A DNA stretch of 64,000 nt from Anodontia alba (lineage: Eukaryota > Mollusca > Bivalvia > Lucinida > Lucinidae). This document shows positions 19,185-30,414 of this stretch, piece after piece; position 1 is the first letter of the stretch; each line of letters opens with the position of its first letter. The stretch spans positions 40,093,070 to 40,157,069 of the forward strand of contig OZ024826.1 of NCBI GenBank assembly GCA_964016985.1. Reading direction: 5' to 3'. Below the pieces are notes generated by a model. The model saw nothing but the letters and a program-made list of their open reading frames with translations. It had not been told where the DNA came from and ran no database searches. The translations under genes were made by a program, and so were the position numbers.

Positions 19185-19404
19185 TTAACTCTTTGGGCTC
19201 CAAATTTCAGACTACATTTGTCATCAGCTTTTTTTTTTTTAAACAAATTTTCAGTTGGAAAGAAGTTTATACATATATGTAAAGCTGAAAGACTGAATTT
19301 CATACAGCATAGATCCTGATGAGACAGCTCATGATGAGCCATCTCATCTGGATCTACACTGTTTGCAAAAGCTTATTATTATCACCTATGGCAGTGAGAG
19401 TTAG
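19185..19404. mobile_element. Family Y-like element
   Basis: TTAACTCTTTGGGCTCC at the left, CAGTGAGAGTTAG at the right; hairpin CATAGATCCTGATGAGAC / ATCTCATCTGGATCTACACT. Confidence 0.5.
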
Positions 19405-19407
19405 AAG

Positions 19408-19612
19408 GAATGGAGACACTTTCATGGCAGGCAACTCTAAGTGTTTTTGCTTCCCTTCTGAAAATAGGACCTCTTCTTAAAGGAAAGGATTTGCTTCCAA
19501 TGGGAGCAAATTTTTTTTTCTTTTTTGAGTATACTCCTTTTTAGAAGGGGCATAATGGGCAGAAAAGCAAACAGCAAGTCACAAAGTTACTTCCCTTGCC
19601 AAGTGTATCCAG
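19408..19612. mobile_element. Fold-back element, family J
   Basis: GGAGACACTTTCATGGCAGG to CAAGTGTATCCAGTCTCC; arms AAAGGAAAGGATTTGCTTCC and its degenerate inverse. Confidence 0.65.
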
Positions 19613-19633
19613 TCTCCACAACCACAAGCTATA

Positions 19634-19862
19634 TGGTAAATGTTCTAAAATTTCAAACACCAAAATTTCTGATAAAATGCCATATGCAAACAGTGCAGAC
19701 CCAGATCAGACTGCTCCTGAAGGAGCAGTCTTATCGGGGTCTATAATATGAATGCGGCATCTGATCAGGGTCTCCACTGTTTGCAAATAGTTCAACCATT
19801 TTTCTTTAGGAATATCTACATCATAGCCTGACATTCCTAAAATTGAAAATGGACTTATCCAA
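19634..19862. mobile_element. Family C element, second subtype
   Basis: GTAAATGTTCTAAAATTTCA at the left, then GCAAACAGTGCAGACCCAGA and a GCTCCTGAAGGAGC loop. The right side continues as a related hairpin repeat. Confidence 0.6.
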
Positions 19863-20014
19863 TATGTAGTGTGGAAGAGTTTATTCAGTCTTTATGGGTT
19901 AAAAGAGCTGGCTGAATGGCAAATAGGGTACAGATGATGTCAAATAGAATTATTTCATTGGGTGATGCTGTTTGAAGGCATGTGCTTAGAGTATTTACTG
20001 TGTACAAACATCAT

Positions 20015-20250
20015 GTTGGCTGCATTAAGCAAAAAAAGTGCCATCATGCATGCACAAAATATGCGGATTCACAACATTCTGCATATGTGCATAGTCTCAT
20101 GTGGGTCTTTGCTCTCAATTCATACATTCTATAGTATCCAATGATTCTGGCAGCAGACAGCAAAGACCCTGATCAGATGCATGTCAGTGCAGTCTGATCT
20201 GGGCTATCCCTGTATGTGCATGCCCTGAAGACATATTTTTGCTTGGGGAG
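20015..20250. mobile_element. Interspersed hairpin repeat, family Z
   Basis: TACATTCTATAGTATCCAAT and a CCCTGATCAGATGCATG hairpin, shared with the copies at 4155 and 45385. Confidence 0.45.
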
Positions 20251-20479
20251 GCTCACATAGAAGTGTCTGTCTTGCAGAACATTTTTATTGTGATCTGTGA
20301 TATATACGTACATTTATGTTAATCACAAGGCATTAATTGGATATATATATCTATAGACACGTCGTTTTGTTTTATTGTATATTTGTGTTAATCACAAGGC
20401 ATTATTTATATACACAGTATACATATATCTATAGAAATGTTTTGTTTTGTTGTATTGTATAATCTGCACTATGCAGAAG

Positions 20480-20625
20480 AGTGTGCAAACATATATTTTG
20501 ATTTTATGTATTTGTAGAGAACACCTAGACATTGTGCTAACACGGACGCAGACAGACACCCACGTCAATGACTGGATGACAGCATAAGCTCTCCACTGAG
20601 TGACATAGTCCCAGGGAGCTAATAA
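20480..20625 (+). mobile_element. Possible Helitron/HINE-like 3' end
   Basis: ACGGACGCAGACAGACACCC, then AAGCTCTCC and its near-inverse GGGAGCTAA. The CTAA end resembles the ends at 24589 and 63059. The left boundary is unknown. Confidence 0.3.
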
Positions 20626-20634
20626 AAAGGATGC

Positions 20635-21155
20635 ATTTTAGTCTCATCAATCTCAATTACTTGTGGAACCATAAAACTTTGTATAACCCCAAAAATATAC
20701 TAAGTACACTCAGTCCTTTACCACTTTTAACACGAGCAATAATAATCGGTAAAATTGTCAGCAATGTTTACAGAACACTTACCTGTATTGCAAACCGACA
20801 ACGTTCATGAAATGATTATCGATAAATGCACTGAGTCTCATATTCCTCCATTAGCATTCACCAAGAGAAAGGAGTGTGACAGAAGAAAGTTGAGATTTTA
20901 GTAACAGAGATTTGAAATTCCAAGATATTTATGGATAATTGTCACTTGAGGGTTGTTGGGTCGCAATCCAGATAAGTACTCAAAAAAATTCGATAATCAT
21001 TTTACTGCTTGCTTTAAAAAGGGGTCATTTATTTCTCTTTTGCAGAAAGCTTTTCATGAAATATCTGTAAAATAACTAAAATATGTATACTTATTTCAGC
21101 TTTAGATGAACAAATGAAGAACGATAACAGATAAATTAGTACTAGACCTCTGGCC
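20635..21155. other. Unannotated AT-rich stretch
   Basis: No gene, repeat or structured element recognised. Confidence 0.5.
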
Positions 21156-21167
21156 TGTCCTAGTAGA

Positions 21168-21406
21168 TTTTGATTGATTGTGTTGGGGTTTAACGACACG
21201 TCAACCCTTGTGGGTCATTTTGTGTCGTCTCCCAGAGAAAGGGAGAAGAGTGATAGAAGAGATAGTCGAAGAGATGAAAGAGAGGAACAGGAAAGAAAGA
21301 GGAACAGGAATGAAAGTGAAGAAACAGAAGAAATAAAAACATTCCCCCTCAACCCTTACCTGCTACAAGGATAGCAGGCCTTGCCCAACTGTAAGCCAAT
21401 ATCAGT
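21168..21406 (-). mobile_element. SINE-T, 5'-truncated, with 12-bp duplication
   Basis: Flanked by TGTCCTAGTAGA at 21156-21167 and 21407-21418. The minus strand carries the body from CAGTTGGGCAAGGCCTGC to GACGTGTCGTTAAACCCC. Confidence 0.88.
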
Positions 21407-21887
21407 TGTCCTAGTAGAAATGCTAGGGATCTGGTACCAGACATATATATTTGCTGGCTAAAGGTCCAGTACTAGACCTCTAGCCACTTCCTTCTGAGGA
21501 AGTAGGCGCCTTTCCAGAAACTCCTAGAAGCAACTCTAGACACAAAATATTGCCATTTATTTGACCATGAAGTGTGACCTTCTTCTTCATTGAACTGAAT
21601 TGATATATGAGTTTTGCACATTGTCTTGGTATGGCGAACATTTAAACAGTTTCGAAAAAATCCTTCAATAGATGAAGGAGATCTGGAATGGACACGAAAA
21701 GTTAAAAGGATAGACGGACAGTGTGGTGACATAATACAACCTGCCTTTTGATAGGCGTATAAAATTAACAAAAATCTTATCAACTATGCATATATTTTAC
21801 AAAGTCAAGCATCCTTAGCATCCAATCTGGAACACACTTTGGCAGAACTTCAGATGAAGTGTAAAAGTTTTCTAAAGACCTGTTTCT

Positions 21888-22074
21888 TTAATGCTTCTCA
21901 TACTGGGTAAAATTTTCAGCAGACATTTTTCTTATTACCCCAGAAAAAAAGATTTGACATTTCATGCAAATTGTCTCCAGTGCAGACAATTTCCTTGAAA
22001 TGTCAAATCCTGTTTTCTGGGAAAAAATAAGAAAAAATCTCATCAATTTGTTGTCTGCTAAATAGTGTGGTAAA
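21888..22074. mobile_element. TTAA-type MITE, family E
   Basis: TTAATGCTTCTCATACTGGG, then arms GATTTGACATTTCATGCAAA and inverse; ATTTGTTGTCTGCTAAA at the right. The right-hand TTAA has decayed. Confidence 0.7.
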
Positions 22075-22103
22075 TGTAAATGCCTGAATATATAAAGTTC
22101 ATA

Positions 22104-22448
22104 CAGTATAACCTCAATGGCTCGAACACGGATGGCTCATTTACCGTGGATGATTCGAACTTTTTTTCAGTCCCTACAAAATTCTTTCAATAGCTCAAGA
22201 AAACAAATATTTAATGATTTTTTTCTTATTTTATCATGGAATTGTATGTTGTGTGTACTCATTAGAATTGCATTCTAATGAGTACACACAACATACAATT
22301 ATTGTATAGAAAATCAAAAAGATTTCCCTAAATTATCGCTATTTGCTTCCTGAACTGGTGCCATGAATACCCTCCGTGGCTCGAACTACCCATGTCTCGA
22401 ACGAATTTCCATGGTCCCGAAGGTGCTCGAGCCATTGAGGTACGACTG
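22104..22448. mobile_element. Pogo/Tigger-like MITE, family H
   Basis: TA|CAGTATAACCTCAATGGCTC at the left and GAGCCATTGAGGTACGACTG|TA at the right: TA duplication and CAGT start. A family D-like hairpin (TTGTGTGTACTCATTAGAAT and inverse) is at its centre (about 22212-22322). Confidence 0.75.
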
Positions 22449-22564
22449 TACTTGGACTGGTGTTAGGTACTTATTAACAGTTTTATCCATCACAGGCTCA
22501 GTAACCTTGAGGTCAATGTCAAGCTTTTAGAAGTTTTACTTACTATGTAGCTGGTTACACGTTA

Positions 22565-22995
22565 TAAAAGCTTGGCATACTGGGTAAAATTTTCAGCAGA
22601 CATTTTAAAATACACCACAACCTCTATACCACTATTGTTGGGGTCCATAGCATAAACCGTATTAGTTAAACAACCGTGTTATATCCAAAAATGTATAGAT
22701 TATATTGAAAAATGACCATTTATGGTCATTTTTCAATATAATCTGTACATTTTTGGGATCCATCTTTGAACCGTGTTATATCCAAAACCGTGTTATAACG
22801 AACCGTGTTATACAGAGGTTGAAGTGTATTTCTTATTGTTCCCAGAAAATAGACTAACTTTTCATGCAAATTGTCTCCAAAAGAGATAATTTGCATGTAT
22901 TGTCAATTCCAAGAAAATAGGCTTTGACATTTCATGCAAATTGTAATTTGCATGAAATGTCAAAGCCTATTTTCTGAGAAAAATATCAATCTGTC
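22565..22995. mobile_element. Family E element with nested family F
   Basis: TACTGGGTAAAATTTTCAGC at the left and TCAGATGCTGAAA at the right. The family F copy at 22613-22826 splits it. Three sets of GACATTTCATGCAAATTG-type arms suggest internal duplication. Confidence 0.65.
22613..22826. mobile_element. TA-flanked fold-back MITE, family F
   Basis: TA|CACCACAACCTCTATACC to CAGAGGTTGAAGTG|TA. Central hairpin TATAGATTATATTGAAAAAT and inverse. Confidence 0.8.
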
Positions 22996-22997
22996 AG

Positions 22998-23150
22998 ATG
23001 CTGAAATAGCACAGTGGCATCCGACTGGTGATCAGGAGGTAATGGGTTTGATCCCCACCGGGTCCAGCAAAAACATTTTTTGTGGAGATCATAAAATATT
23101 TTCTGTGGTCATTCTTTCAGTTTCTGAGTTTCTGGCAAAAGAATGTGCAA
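22998..23150 (+). mobile_element. SINE-S, degenerate 5' half
   Basis: CATCCGACTGGTGATCAGGA, box B-like GGGTTTGATCCCC, then TTTGTGGAGATCATAAAATA and GGCAAAAGAATGTGCAA. Confidence 0.65.
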
Positions 23151-23227
23151 CAAGACCTGTGCCTAAACTCGCCCTTATCAATCAAATAAAAAATTGACTA
23201 TGACCTTAAAATCCTGAATATAGTTAG

Positions 23228-23252
23228 TATGTGTGTGTGTGTGTGTGTGTGT
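23228..23252. repeat. (TG)n microsatellite
   Basis: About 12 TG units followed by a G-rich run. Confidence 0.95.
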
Positions 23253-23422
23253 TTGTCGGGGGGTGGGGGGTGTGGAACATGGAATGAGGGAGGAAGATGG
23301 AAGACATGGTACTGGATATAATTTGGATGAACATCTTCCATAGCTGCTATCTGTATACCAAATATAAATAGTATGATTTGAAAAGTAGCTGAGTAAATAA
23401 AAGATCTTATGAACTCTGAGGT

Positions 23423-23711
23423 GCCAGCCTCGGTAGCTCAGTTGGATGCGCCGTCCGACTGGAGACCAGGTCGCGGGTTCAACCCCCGCCGAGGTCGGCA
23501 ACATTCTTTCGTGGAGATTGATCATGAAATATTTTCTACGGTCATTCTCTCTCTTCCGCTGATTCAAGAAGGGCAGTTGTCAGTTTCTGGCGAAAGAATG
23601 TGCACAATACTGGTTAACCGCTTAGAGGACTAAGCCTGCCGGTTAGGTAAACTGACCGCGCTCAACATGACCCATTGGGTTGACTGGGCCGTAAAACCTC
23701 AACACAAACAA
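23423..23711 (+). mobile_element. SINE-S, full length
   Basis: 11-bp duplication AACTCTGAGGT at 23412-23422 and 23712-23722. tRNA-like head as in the 16738 copy; a short internal deletion in the body near 23640. Confidence 0.92.
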
Positions 23712-23734
23712 AACTCTGAGGTAAAACTAACATA

Positions 23735-24589
23735 AAATTTCTAAGTCCGTTGACCTGTTGGTTATAGGCCAGGAATAGTGCTGAATAAAATTTTGGAGCA
23801 ATATCTAGCTTCATGCCAAATAGAAATGCAAGGATTTAGAAATTAAGAGAACTTAAAAACTTAGACGCAAAACTTTTACATAAATTTCTAAGTCTGTGAC
23901 CTTGACCTCTAGGTCATAAGCATGGGTGGGAATCGTGCCGAATAAAATTTTGGATCAATATCTATAATCATGCCAAATATAAAGTAACTCCATGCAAGGA
24001 TTTTGAGATCTTAAAAACTTTGATGCAAAACTTTAATATAAATATCTAAGTCCGTGACCTTGACCTCCAGTTCATAAGCAGGGGTGGGGATAGTGTTGAA
24101 TAAAATTTTGGATCAATATCTATAATCATGCCAAATATAAAGAAGGATATAGAAATATAGATATCTTAAAAACTTTTAACGCAAAACTTTAACATAAATT
24201 TCCGTGACTTTGACCTTTAGGTCATAAGCAGGGGTGGGGGTAGTGCCAAATAAAATTTTGGACCAGTATCTATTATCATACAAAATATATAGTAAATCCA
24301 TGCAAGGATTTAGAAATTAAGAGATCTTAAAAACTTTGAAGCAAAACTTTAACATAAAATTTCTGTGACCGTGACCTAGAGGTCACAAGCAGGGGTGTGG
24401 ATAGGGCTCAATAAAAATTTGGTACAACATCTATAATTATACTAAATATAAACTAAATCCATCAGAGGATTTAGAAAATATGAGGTCTTTAAAACTTTGA
24501 CGTAAAAACTTTAACATTTTTGTTAACAACAACCCAGAGGCCGGGGGTAGTGCAATAGCTCTTCCTGTACTTTCCTACAGGCGAGCTAA
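23735..24589 (+). repeat. Tandem array, about 157-bp unit, with Helitron-like 3' end
   Basis: About five diverged units marked by GTGACCTTGACCTCTAGGTC, GCAGGGGTGGGG and AATAAAATTTTGGATCAATA (near 23741, 23890, 24048, 24205 and 24363). The array ends in a hairpin CCTGTA/TACAGG (24564-24581) and GCGAGCTAA. No coding sequence. Probably the core of a HINE-like element. Confidence 0.75.
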
Positions 24590-24595
24590 AAATAC

Positions 24596-24720
24596 ATGTA
24601 CTGGTTAACTGCATAGAGGACTAAGCCTGCCAAGGAAAAGTGTGGTCAGGTAAACTGACTGACTCAACACAACCCTAATGGGTTGACTGGGCCATAAAAC
24701 CTTAAGTCAATCATAGGCTC
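24596..24720 (+). mobile_element. SINE-S, 3' fragment
   Basis: TACTGGTTAACTGCATAGAG, GACTAAGCCTGCC, GTTGACTGGGCCATAAAACC. Confidence 0.7.
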
Positions 24721-25055
24721 AGAATGTAAAAGGTTAAACAATAAGAAAAAACGATGACATTATTTCATTTAATAACAAACAAAACAATCAACATTTGTAC
24801 AATAGTAATGATAGTAATACAATGGTTTAGATGTATTTTCAAACACTGCTTTCTGTCATCAATAAAATTATCTTCAGCAGAATTAAGCTCGAGGCGAACC
24901 AATACATGTACAATTAAATAGCACTCTATTTGATGATTAGTTTAGATTTAATAATGCATCAACCCATGAGGGTCATTTGTGTCGAAATGGTACGCTGAAT
25001 TTGATTTCCCTTCTCAAAGTAAAGAACTTACTCCCAAGGAAAGCAAAGTGTTTCC

Positions 25056-25384
25056 TTAAACCTTAGCATGCTGGGTAAAACTTTCAGCAGACAACATATT
25101 GAAATATTTTTCTTACTTTTTTTTCCAGAAAACAGGATGTAATATTTCATGGAGACAATTTGCATGAAATAGCATATCCTGTTTTCTGGGAAAAAATAAG
25201 AAAAACAAAAAGTGTCAATAGTCAATGCTGATTAGATACCCCCCTCCCCAACCCCCGCAAGGTTGCAAGATAAGAAGCAGCACCCAAAACATAACAGACG
25301 ATGGACAGCGTGAAAAAAGTTGACGGGGTATAAATAACATCAATTTGTTGCCTGTTGAATTTGCCCGCAGAGTGATAAAGGTTA
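25056..25384. mobile_element. TTAA-type MITE, family E, with insert
   Basis: TTAAACCTTAGCATGCTGGG at the left. Arms TGTAATATTTCATGGAGACA and inverse. About 130 bp of unrelated sequence (25211-25339) interrupts the right part. Confidence 0.65.
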
Positions 25385-25551
25385 GAGAGTAGACCTCTGA
25401 GAAAGGAGGCAAATACTTTTTTTTTGGTCAGATATCGCCCTCAGCGGTGAATACATTTAGTAAACCTTAAAAACAATGTTCAGCTGACCCATTCAAATTG
25501 GTTATTGGAGAAACTAAGGAAACAATATAATATGGCCCAGTATTAAGAGGA

Positions 25552-25785
25552 TTGGATACACTCGGTAGATTTTCTATCACTTTGTACAAGGGAGACAACT
25601 TTTACCACTTCTAGTCCGCTTTCCTGCAGACCAGGACCATTTTGAAAGGGGTCTTCTCTAAAAGGAAAGAATTTGCTCCCCATGGGAGCAAATTCTTTCC
25701 TTTTAGAAGAGACCCCTTTTTCAGCATGCAGCCAAAACAATTTTGAAAGAGTTACCTCCCCATGAAAGTGTATCAGTTCACCTTA
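25552..25785. mobile_element. Fold-back element, family J
   Basis: GGATACACTCGG to GAAAGTGTATC. Perfect hairpin AAAGGAAAGAATTTGCTCCC and inverse at 25660-25705. Confidence 0.75.
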
Positions 25786-26010
25786 AAACTGTAACAGTGC
25801 CTTGTCAGCTACTTTATTTGCCCAAAATATTCAGAAAATGTGTGTAAGTTTATAAAGACAGTGAAAAACCAAATCAGGCTGTGCATTCCTGGTCTGATCA
25901 GGATCTTCACTGTTCACTTACAAAATCATTGAATACATTAGAAGAAATCAATGGAAATGGAAGGCCATCTTGAAACTTGATGGATGTGTAGGCTGAGCTG
26001 AATCTGCCAC

Positions 26011-26680
26011 ACATGCTCAAGGATATCTTTAGACCTATATACGGGCCCCCGTAGCCTAGTGGATAAGAGAGTTGACTCTTAATCCATTAGGTTTCTCACC
26101 GCTGTGGTTCGAGCCTGGCTCGGGTCATATGTGGGAAAGCCAAGTTCTGCTTACGGATGGTCAGGTGGTTTTTCTCCGGGTTCTCCGGTTTTCGCCCACC
26201 TTCGATGAACGATCGGCTCGATATAAGTGAAATATTCTTGAAAGGGCCGTAAAACCCAAGTCAAATCTTTAGACCTATTATGACCCTAATACATATAATA
26301 TTTTAATAAGTACTCCATGGAGTTATAAAGTCTGAATAAGTACTCCATGGAGTTATGAAGGCTGAATAAGTACTCCATGAAGTTATATAATATATAAAGT
26401 CTGAATATGTAGGATAATTACTGAGCATGGTTTTGGAGTTAAAAAAAAAAAAAAAGCATCTTAATCGCAAAAGCTCAAGGACATCTTTTCACCTAATGTG
26501 ACCCTAATGCACTTAATATTTGAATAAGTAATCCATGGAGTTATAAAGTCTGAATAAGTGCTCCATAGAGTTATAATGTCTGAATAAGTACTCCATAGAA
26601 TTATAAAGTCTGAATATTTAGGGTAATTGCAGAGCAGGTTTAGACTAAAAAAAAAAAACAAAGCATCTCAATCCTTAACC
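26011..26680. repeat. Direct duplication with 31-bp minisatellite
   Basis: The segment CAAGGATATCTTTAGACCTA...poly(A) is repeated from 26469 (CAAGGACATCTTTTCACCTA). Each copy holds three or four units of AATAAGTACTCCATGGAGTT plus ATAAAGTCTG. A SINE-U interrupts the first copy only. Confidence 0.75.
26039..26264 (+). mobile_element. SINE-U, full length
   Basis: 14-bp duplication ATCTTTAGACCTAT at 26025-26038 and 26265-26278. tRNA-like head CCCGTAGCCTAGTGGATAAG with box B GGTTCGAGCCTGG; ends GGGCCGTAAAACCCAAGTCA. Confidence 0.92.
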
Positions 26681-26684
26681 ATTT

Positions 26685-26880
26685 CACCCCTAGTCTGATA
26701 TGGATTCTTCCATTTCTGAATTTGGACACATTCATTGTTGCAAATAGGGGTTTCAGTTAAAAATCAATTGCAGAATGGCAAACAGTGTAGATTCTGATGA
26801 GACCGCTCAGCACAAGCCATCTTATCTGGATCTGCACTGTTTGCAAAGGTATCTGTATTGGTCTGTACGGATAAAAGGGT
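26685..26880. mobile_element. Family Y-like element with core hairpin
   Basis: TTAACCATTTCACCCCTAG; hairpin CAAACAGTGTAGATTCTGAT / CTTATCTGGATCTGCACTGT. Confidence 0.5.
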
Positions 26881-27102
26881 CAATGCACAGCATCCTGGGT
26901 AAAAATTTCAGCAGACAACATTTTGAAATATTTTTCTTATTTTTACCAGCAAACAGAATTTCACATTTCATGCAAACTAAATCCTATGGAGGCAATTGAC
27001 ATGAACTGCAAAATTCTACTTTCTGGGAAAAAAAAAAAAAAAAAAAAAAAATAACACAAATCTGTCATCTGCTGAATTTGCTCAGGATGTGCCAATGATT
27101 AA
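26881..27102. mobile_element. TTAA-type MITE, family E
   Basis: CAGCATCCTGGGTAAAAATT at the left, GATGTGCCAATGATTAA at the right. Its right TTAA is also the left TTAA of the next family B copy. Confidence 0.7.
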
Positions 27103-27277
27103 CCCTTGTCCTCCTGAATAAATTTAGATGCCCTTCCAATTTCTAATTTTCAGCCAATCAGATTACTTGATCCAGATTGTTGATATAAATTCACATACTT
27201 AATGGCAAACAGTGCAGATCCAGATCAGTTGGCTTCTTCAGGCAGGACACATCTAGGTTCAGCAGGACATGGGTTAA
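27099..27277. mobile_element. TTAA-flanked MITE, family B (core shortened)
   Basis: TTAACCCTTGTCCTCCTGAA to AGCAGGACATGGGTTAA. One arm of the core hairpin has been lost. Confidence 0.78.
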
Positions 27278-27476
27278 AGTGCCAGCAACAACTGCAGCAG
27301 ACAACAACCTAATTTTGTTTTTATAATTTTTTCAGAGGAAACTAGGCTTGATATTTCATGTGAATCATCTGTCTAGTAGACAAGATAGTTCACACAAAAT
27401 GTGAAGCCTTATTTTCTCTGTAAATTAATATAATAATAATAAAAAGGAGGTCATCTGCTGTAGTTCTTGTATGACA
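27278..27476. mobile_element. Fold-back element, family E subtype
   Basis: GGAAACTAGGCTTGATATTT arm, GTCTAGTAGAC loop, AATGTGAAGCCTTATTTTCT arm. Confidence 0.55.
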
Positions 27477-27814
27477 CTTTATAAAGGTTTATATTCAGTC
27501 CAGTCATCAGCTCATAAACTTCTGAGGCATACTTGTTTGTGGCAAGAATTTTTTAATCCTCAGTGGTTAGTGTCAGTAAAAAGTAATACTGTTTTCAGTA
27601 CTGACTAGGTTACTGAGATCTAATACAGTTATCTCCCCTAGTTTGTAAGAAGCCAGTCAGTTCTCAAGTTAACTTGCACTCCACTTTAACCGCTTAATGT
27701 TTGTCACGGTTGCTATTTTTCTTGTAACAGATACTGCAATTTTTGAACAGATCATTTAACACAAAATTTGTTATATTCTCACTTGCTTTCCATTTTTAAC
27801 CCAATGGTTAAAAG

Positions 27815-28273
27815 TAAGGCTGGCACGATTAATCTGATAATCGATTAATTGATCGATAAATACCACAAAAACGATTATCATTACAGAATTGCTGATAATC
27901 GATCATTTTATTTCTGTGTCTGTTCACTTAGCATATTTACCCCTAGTATTCAAACACCTCAACTCCCAACCATACTTTATCTAAAATTTGAATAATTACA
28001 ATTTAATACCAAATGTGTCTAAAAATAGCTGAATGAGTGGCAAACAGTGTAGACCCTGATGAGACGCTGTGTTTGCGACGTCTCATCTGGGTCTACACTG
28101 TTTGCGCAGGCCTGTCTCACCAAATACATACAGTAAAATATAACATATGGTAAGTCATGCTCAGGTAGACAGGTAAAATTGTGACCAACTCTTCAATGAT
28201 TACTAATCGATTATCGATCACAATGACATGACTCAAAATCGATTATCTTTTCAGCTCTGATTAGCCAGCCTTA
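27815..28273. mobile_element. hAT-type non-autonomous element
   Basis: Perfect 10-bp terminal repeats TAAGGCTGGC/GCCAGCCTTA and an 8-bp duplication GTTAAAAG (27807-27814 and 28274-28281). Subterminal ATCGATTAATTGATCGAT and TAATCGATTATCGATC palindromes. An 8-bp duplication with a GGCTGGCACGATTAAT end is characteristic of hAT elements. Confidence 0.9.
27935..28160. mobile_element. Family C element nested in the hAT element
   Basis: TTTACCCCTAGTATTCAAAC at the left; hairpin CAAACAGTGTAGACCCTGAT and inverse at 28041-28106. Confidence 0.65.
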
Positions 28274-28282
28274 GTTAAAAGG

Positions 28283-28466
28283 GTACTTGGCAAACAGTGC
28301 AGACCCAGATCAGATGACACAGAACACAGTCTCCACTGTTTGCAAACAGTTCAACCATTTGTCTCTAGGATAACTAAATTACATAGCCTGATATACCTAA
28401 TATCAAAATTAGAATCTTCCAATATATAGTATGGGGGAGTTCATTCAGTCTACAATGGGTTAAAGC
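28283..28466. mobile_element. Core-hairpin repeat, family C relative
   Basis: CAAACAGTGCAGACCCAGAT then CTCCACTGTTTGCAAACAGT, TTCAACCATTTGTCTC. The same block follows the core near 19780. Confidence 0.5.
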
Positions 28467-28643
28467 TCAAAACCATCCAACAAAAAAAAAAAAAAAGAAC
28501 CTGATAGAAAAACTTCATTATTATTGACAACTGGCATTTAATCCGGAGCTGTTTTCAGTGTAATGCAAAACGTTATTCTGATATGACGTTAACGTTTCCC
28601 ATAGCACTGTGATCAAACTACAATAATTCATGTCGTCAACATA

Positions 28644-28972
28644 CAGTCGACTCTCGTTATCTTGAAATCCAAGGGACTCTATGAAACACTTCGAGGTATC
28701 CGTACTTCGACGTATCAGATTTGCGGAACTGGGGAAAACAATTAATTGATCAACCACCCTTAACAGAATGAATATGTAATTTGATTCCTAAGTAGAGATA
28801 TATTGAAAATATTGTGGAAAAGAGAAGAAATTGCTCCTAAGGGCAATTTCTCCTCTTTTCCACAATATTTTGTTGCCTGTTGGTAGATCTCTGTGTTAAA
28901 ACACGGACCAGATTTTCACTTCGAGATAAGAGGTTATGCAAGATAAGCGAGGTCGAGATAACGAGTCGACTG
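28644..28972. mobile_element. Pogo/Tigger-like MITE, family G
   Basis: TA|CAGTCGACTCTCGTTATCTT at the left and GATAACGAGTCGACTG|TA at the right. Central hairpin AGAAGAAATTGCTCCTAAGG / GGCAATTTCTCCTCTTTTCC. Confidence 0.85.
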
Positions 28973-29085
28973 TAATTTGATGATGTTGCATGTAAACATT
29001 TACTTCTGTTGACGTCTGCTGCAAAAAGAGTTCTTTGGAAAACATTGCAATGGTGTCAATTTTATGTATATGTTAGAATCAAAAT

Positions 29086-29249
29086 AATTTTTCTCTGCTG
29101 TGAATTATCATCCAACAACGCATGGTGTTGTCAGGCAAATTGAATATCAATTCACTCCGGCTTTGCAGTCGTGAAGTAATACTTCGCAATTTGCCCTCCA
29201 ACAGCATGCGTTATCAGACCGTAACTCACAGTAGAGAAAAAATTATTTC
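29086..29249. mobile_element. Fold-back palindrome
   Basis: AATAATTTTTCTCTGCTGTG at the left pairs with CACAGTAGAGAAAAAATTAT at the right; inner arms ACGCATGGTGTTG and AACAGCATGCGTT. Confidence 0.65.
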
Positions 29250-29377
29250 TTACGCACCTGGTGAAAACAGGTGATAATACGGGAGTGCCACACAATAAAC
29301 GAGTGCAGCCCCGCTAAAACAAGACTTGATGTTTCATGCAGACTGTCCTAGGACAGTCTGTATAATCTGATGGCAAT

Positions 29378-29528
29378 CCACATAAGCTGTCAAGCCATAT
29401 TTTCAGGCATGCCACATTTCATGAAATGCCAAGCCATATTTTATGGCTGGAGACAATTCATATGAAATGCTAAGCCATATTTTCAGGCAAAAGACATATC
29501 ATATGAAATGCCAACACATTTTCAGGCA
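29378..29528. repeat. Short tandem repeat of an E-like arm
   Basis: Three to four units of about 55 bp containing CATATGAAATGCCAAGCCAT and TTTTCAGGCA. Confidence 0.5.
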
Positions 29529-29544
29529 ACATTATAAAACATGC

Positions 29545-29815
29545 AAAAATCTATCTGGTATTATCTACACTGACTGGTTTAATTAAGACCATGTACTGTG
29601 GAGTAGGGGCCAACTTTAGGCATGACCTTTGGCTAATTACACTAAATAGTTCCTTGTATAGTAAAATATTGGTGGACAAAAGGTTTTATTTTCCAATGAG
29701 ACAACTATCAGCAGCTATCTACCATTAACACATACAACAATAATCAACGAGGATTGTCATGGTAAACCTGCCTCACACAGTAAGCACAAAGCACCATACA
29801 CATATCCATTAGTGA
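29545..29815. other. Unannotated stretch
   Basis: No gene or repeat recognised. Confidence 0.4.
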
Positions 29816-29818
29816 CCA

Positions 29819-30041
29819 GGGCCCAGTTTTTCAAAACTTTTGTTAAGTCATTAGCTAAAGAAATATGGCAAATACATTGATATTTTTGCTGAAAAAATGT
29901 GAGTAGATTTTACATTGCAAAAGCTACTCACATTTTTGCAGCAAAAATATAAATATATTTGAAAATACCTTAGCTACAACAGTTAACAAGTTTGTCATTA
30001 AAGAGTTTGTTAAGCTAATGATGCTTTGAACAACTGGGCCC
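29819..30041. mobile_element. Fold-back MITE, family A
   Basis: GGGCCCAGTTTTTCAAAACT to CTTTGAACAACTGGGCCC; central GTGAGTAGATTTTACATTGC hairpin. Confidence 0.82.
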
Positions 30042-30414
30042 AGTTAATTATTACCATATTTACCCTCAATATCAGAACACTTTCACCATACTTATCCTAA
30101 AAAACAATTAAAACATAAACCACCTGGAATTAAGTTTCAAAGTACTTGCTGAATGCCAAACATTTCGACCTATCTGGAGGGCTCTACACTGCCTACTCAG
30201 GTATGAGGTTCATATTCAAGGCATATTCAGAATAAATAAGGTAACTTGCTATATGCATAGTGATTCAGTAAAATTCATAAAATAGATAAATAAACCGGTT
30301 AGGCCCTCTTCATACTGTGGATAGGTATGCTACAGTGGGCTTTTCTTCTACATACAGGTTTTCCAAGGACAAAACCAATGCATCAAGACGCCATAACTTT
30401 ACCATACTTGTCCT

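Noticed and set aside
23735..24589. Regularly spaced repeats considered as a CRISPR array
   Set aside because: Units are diverged, contiguous and about 157 bp, without spacers; the genome is eukaryotic. The same applies to the other arrays.
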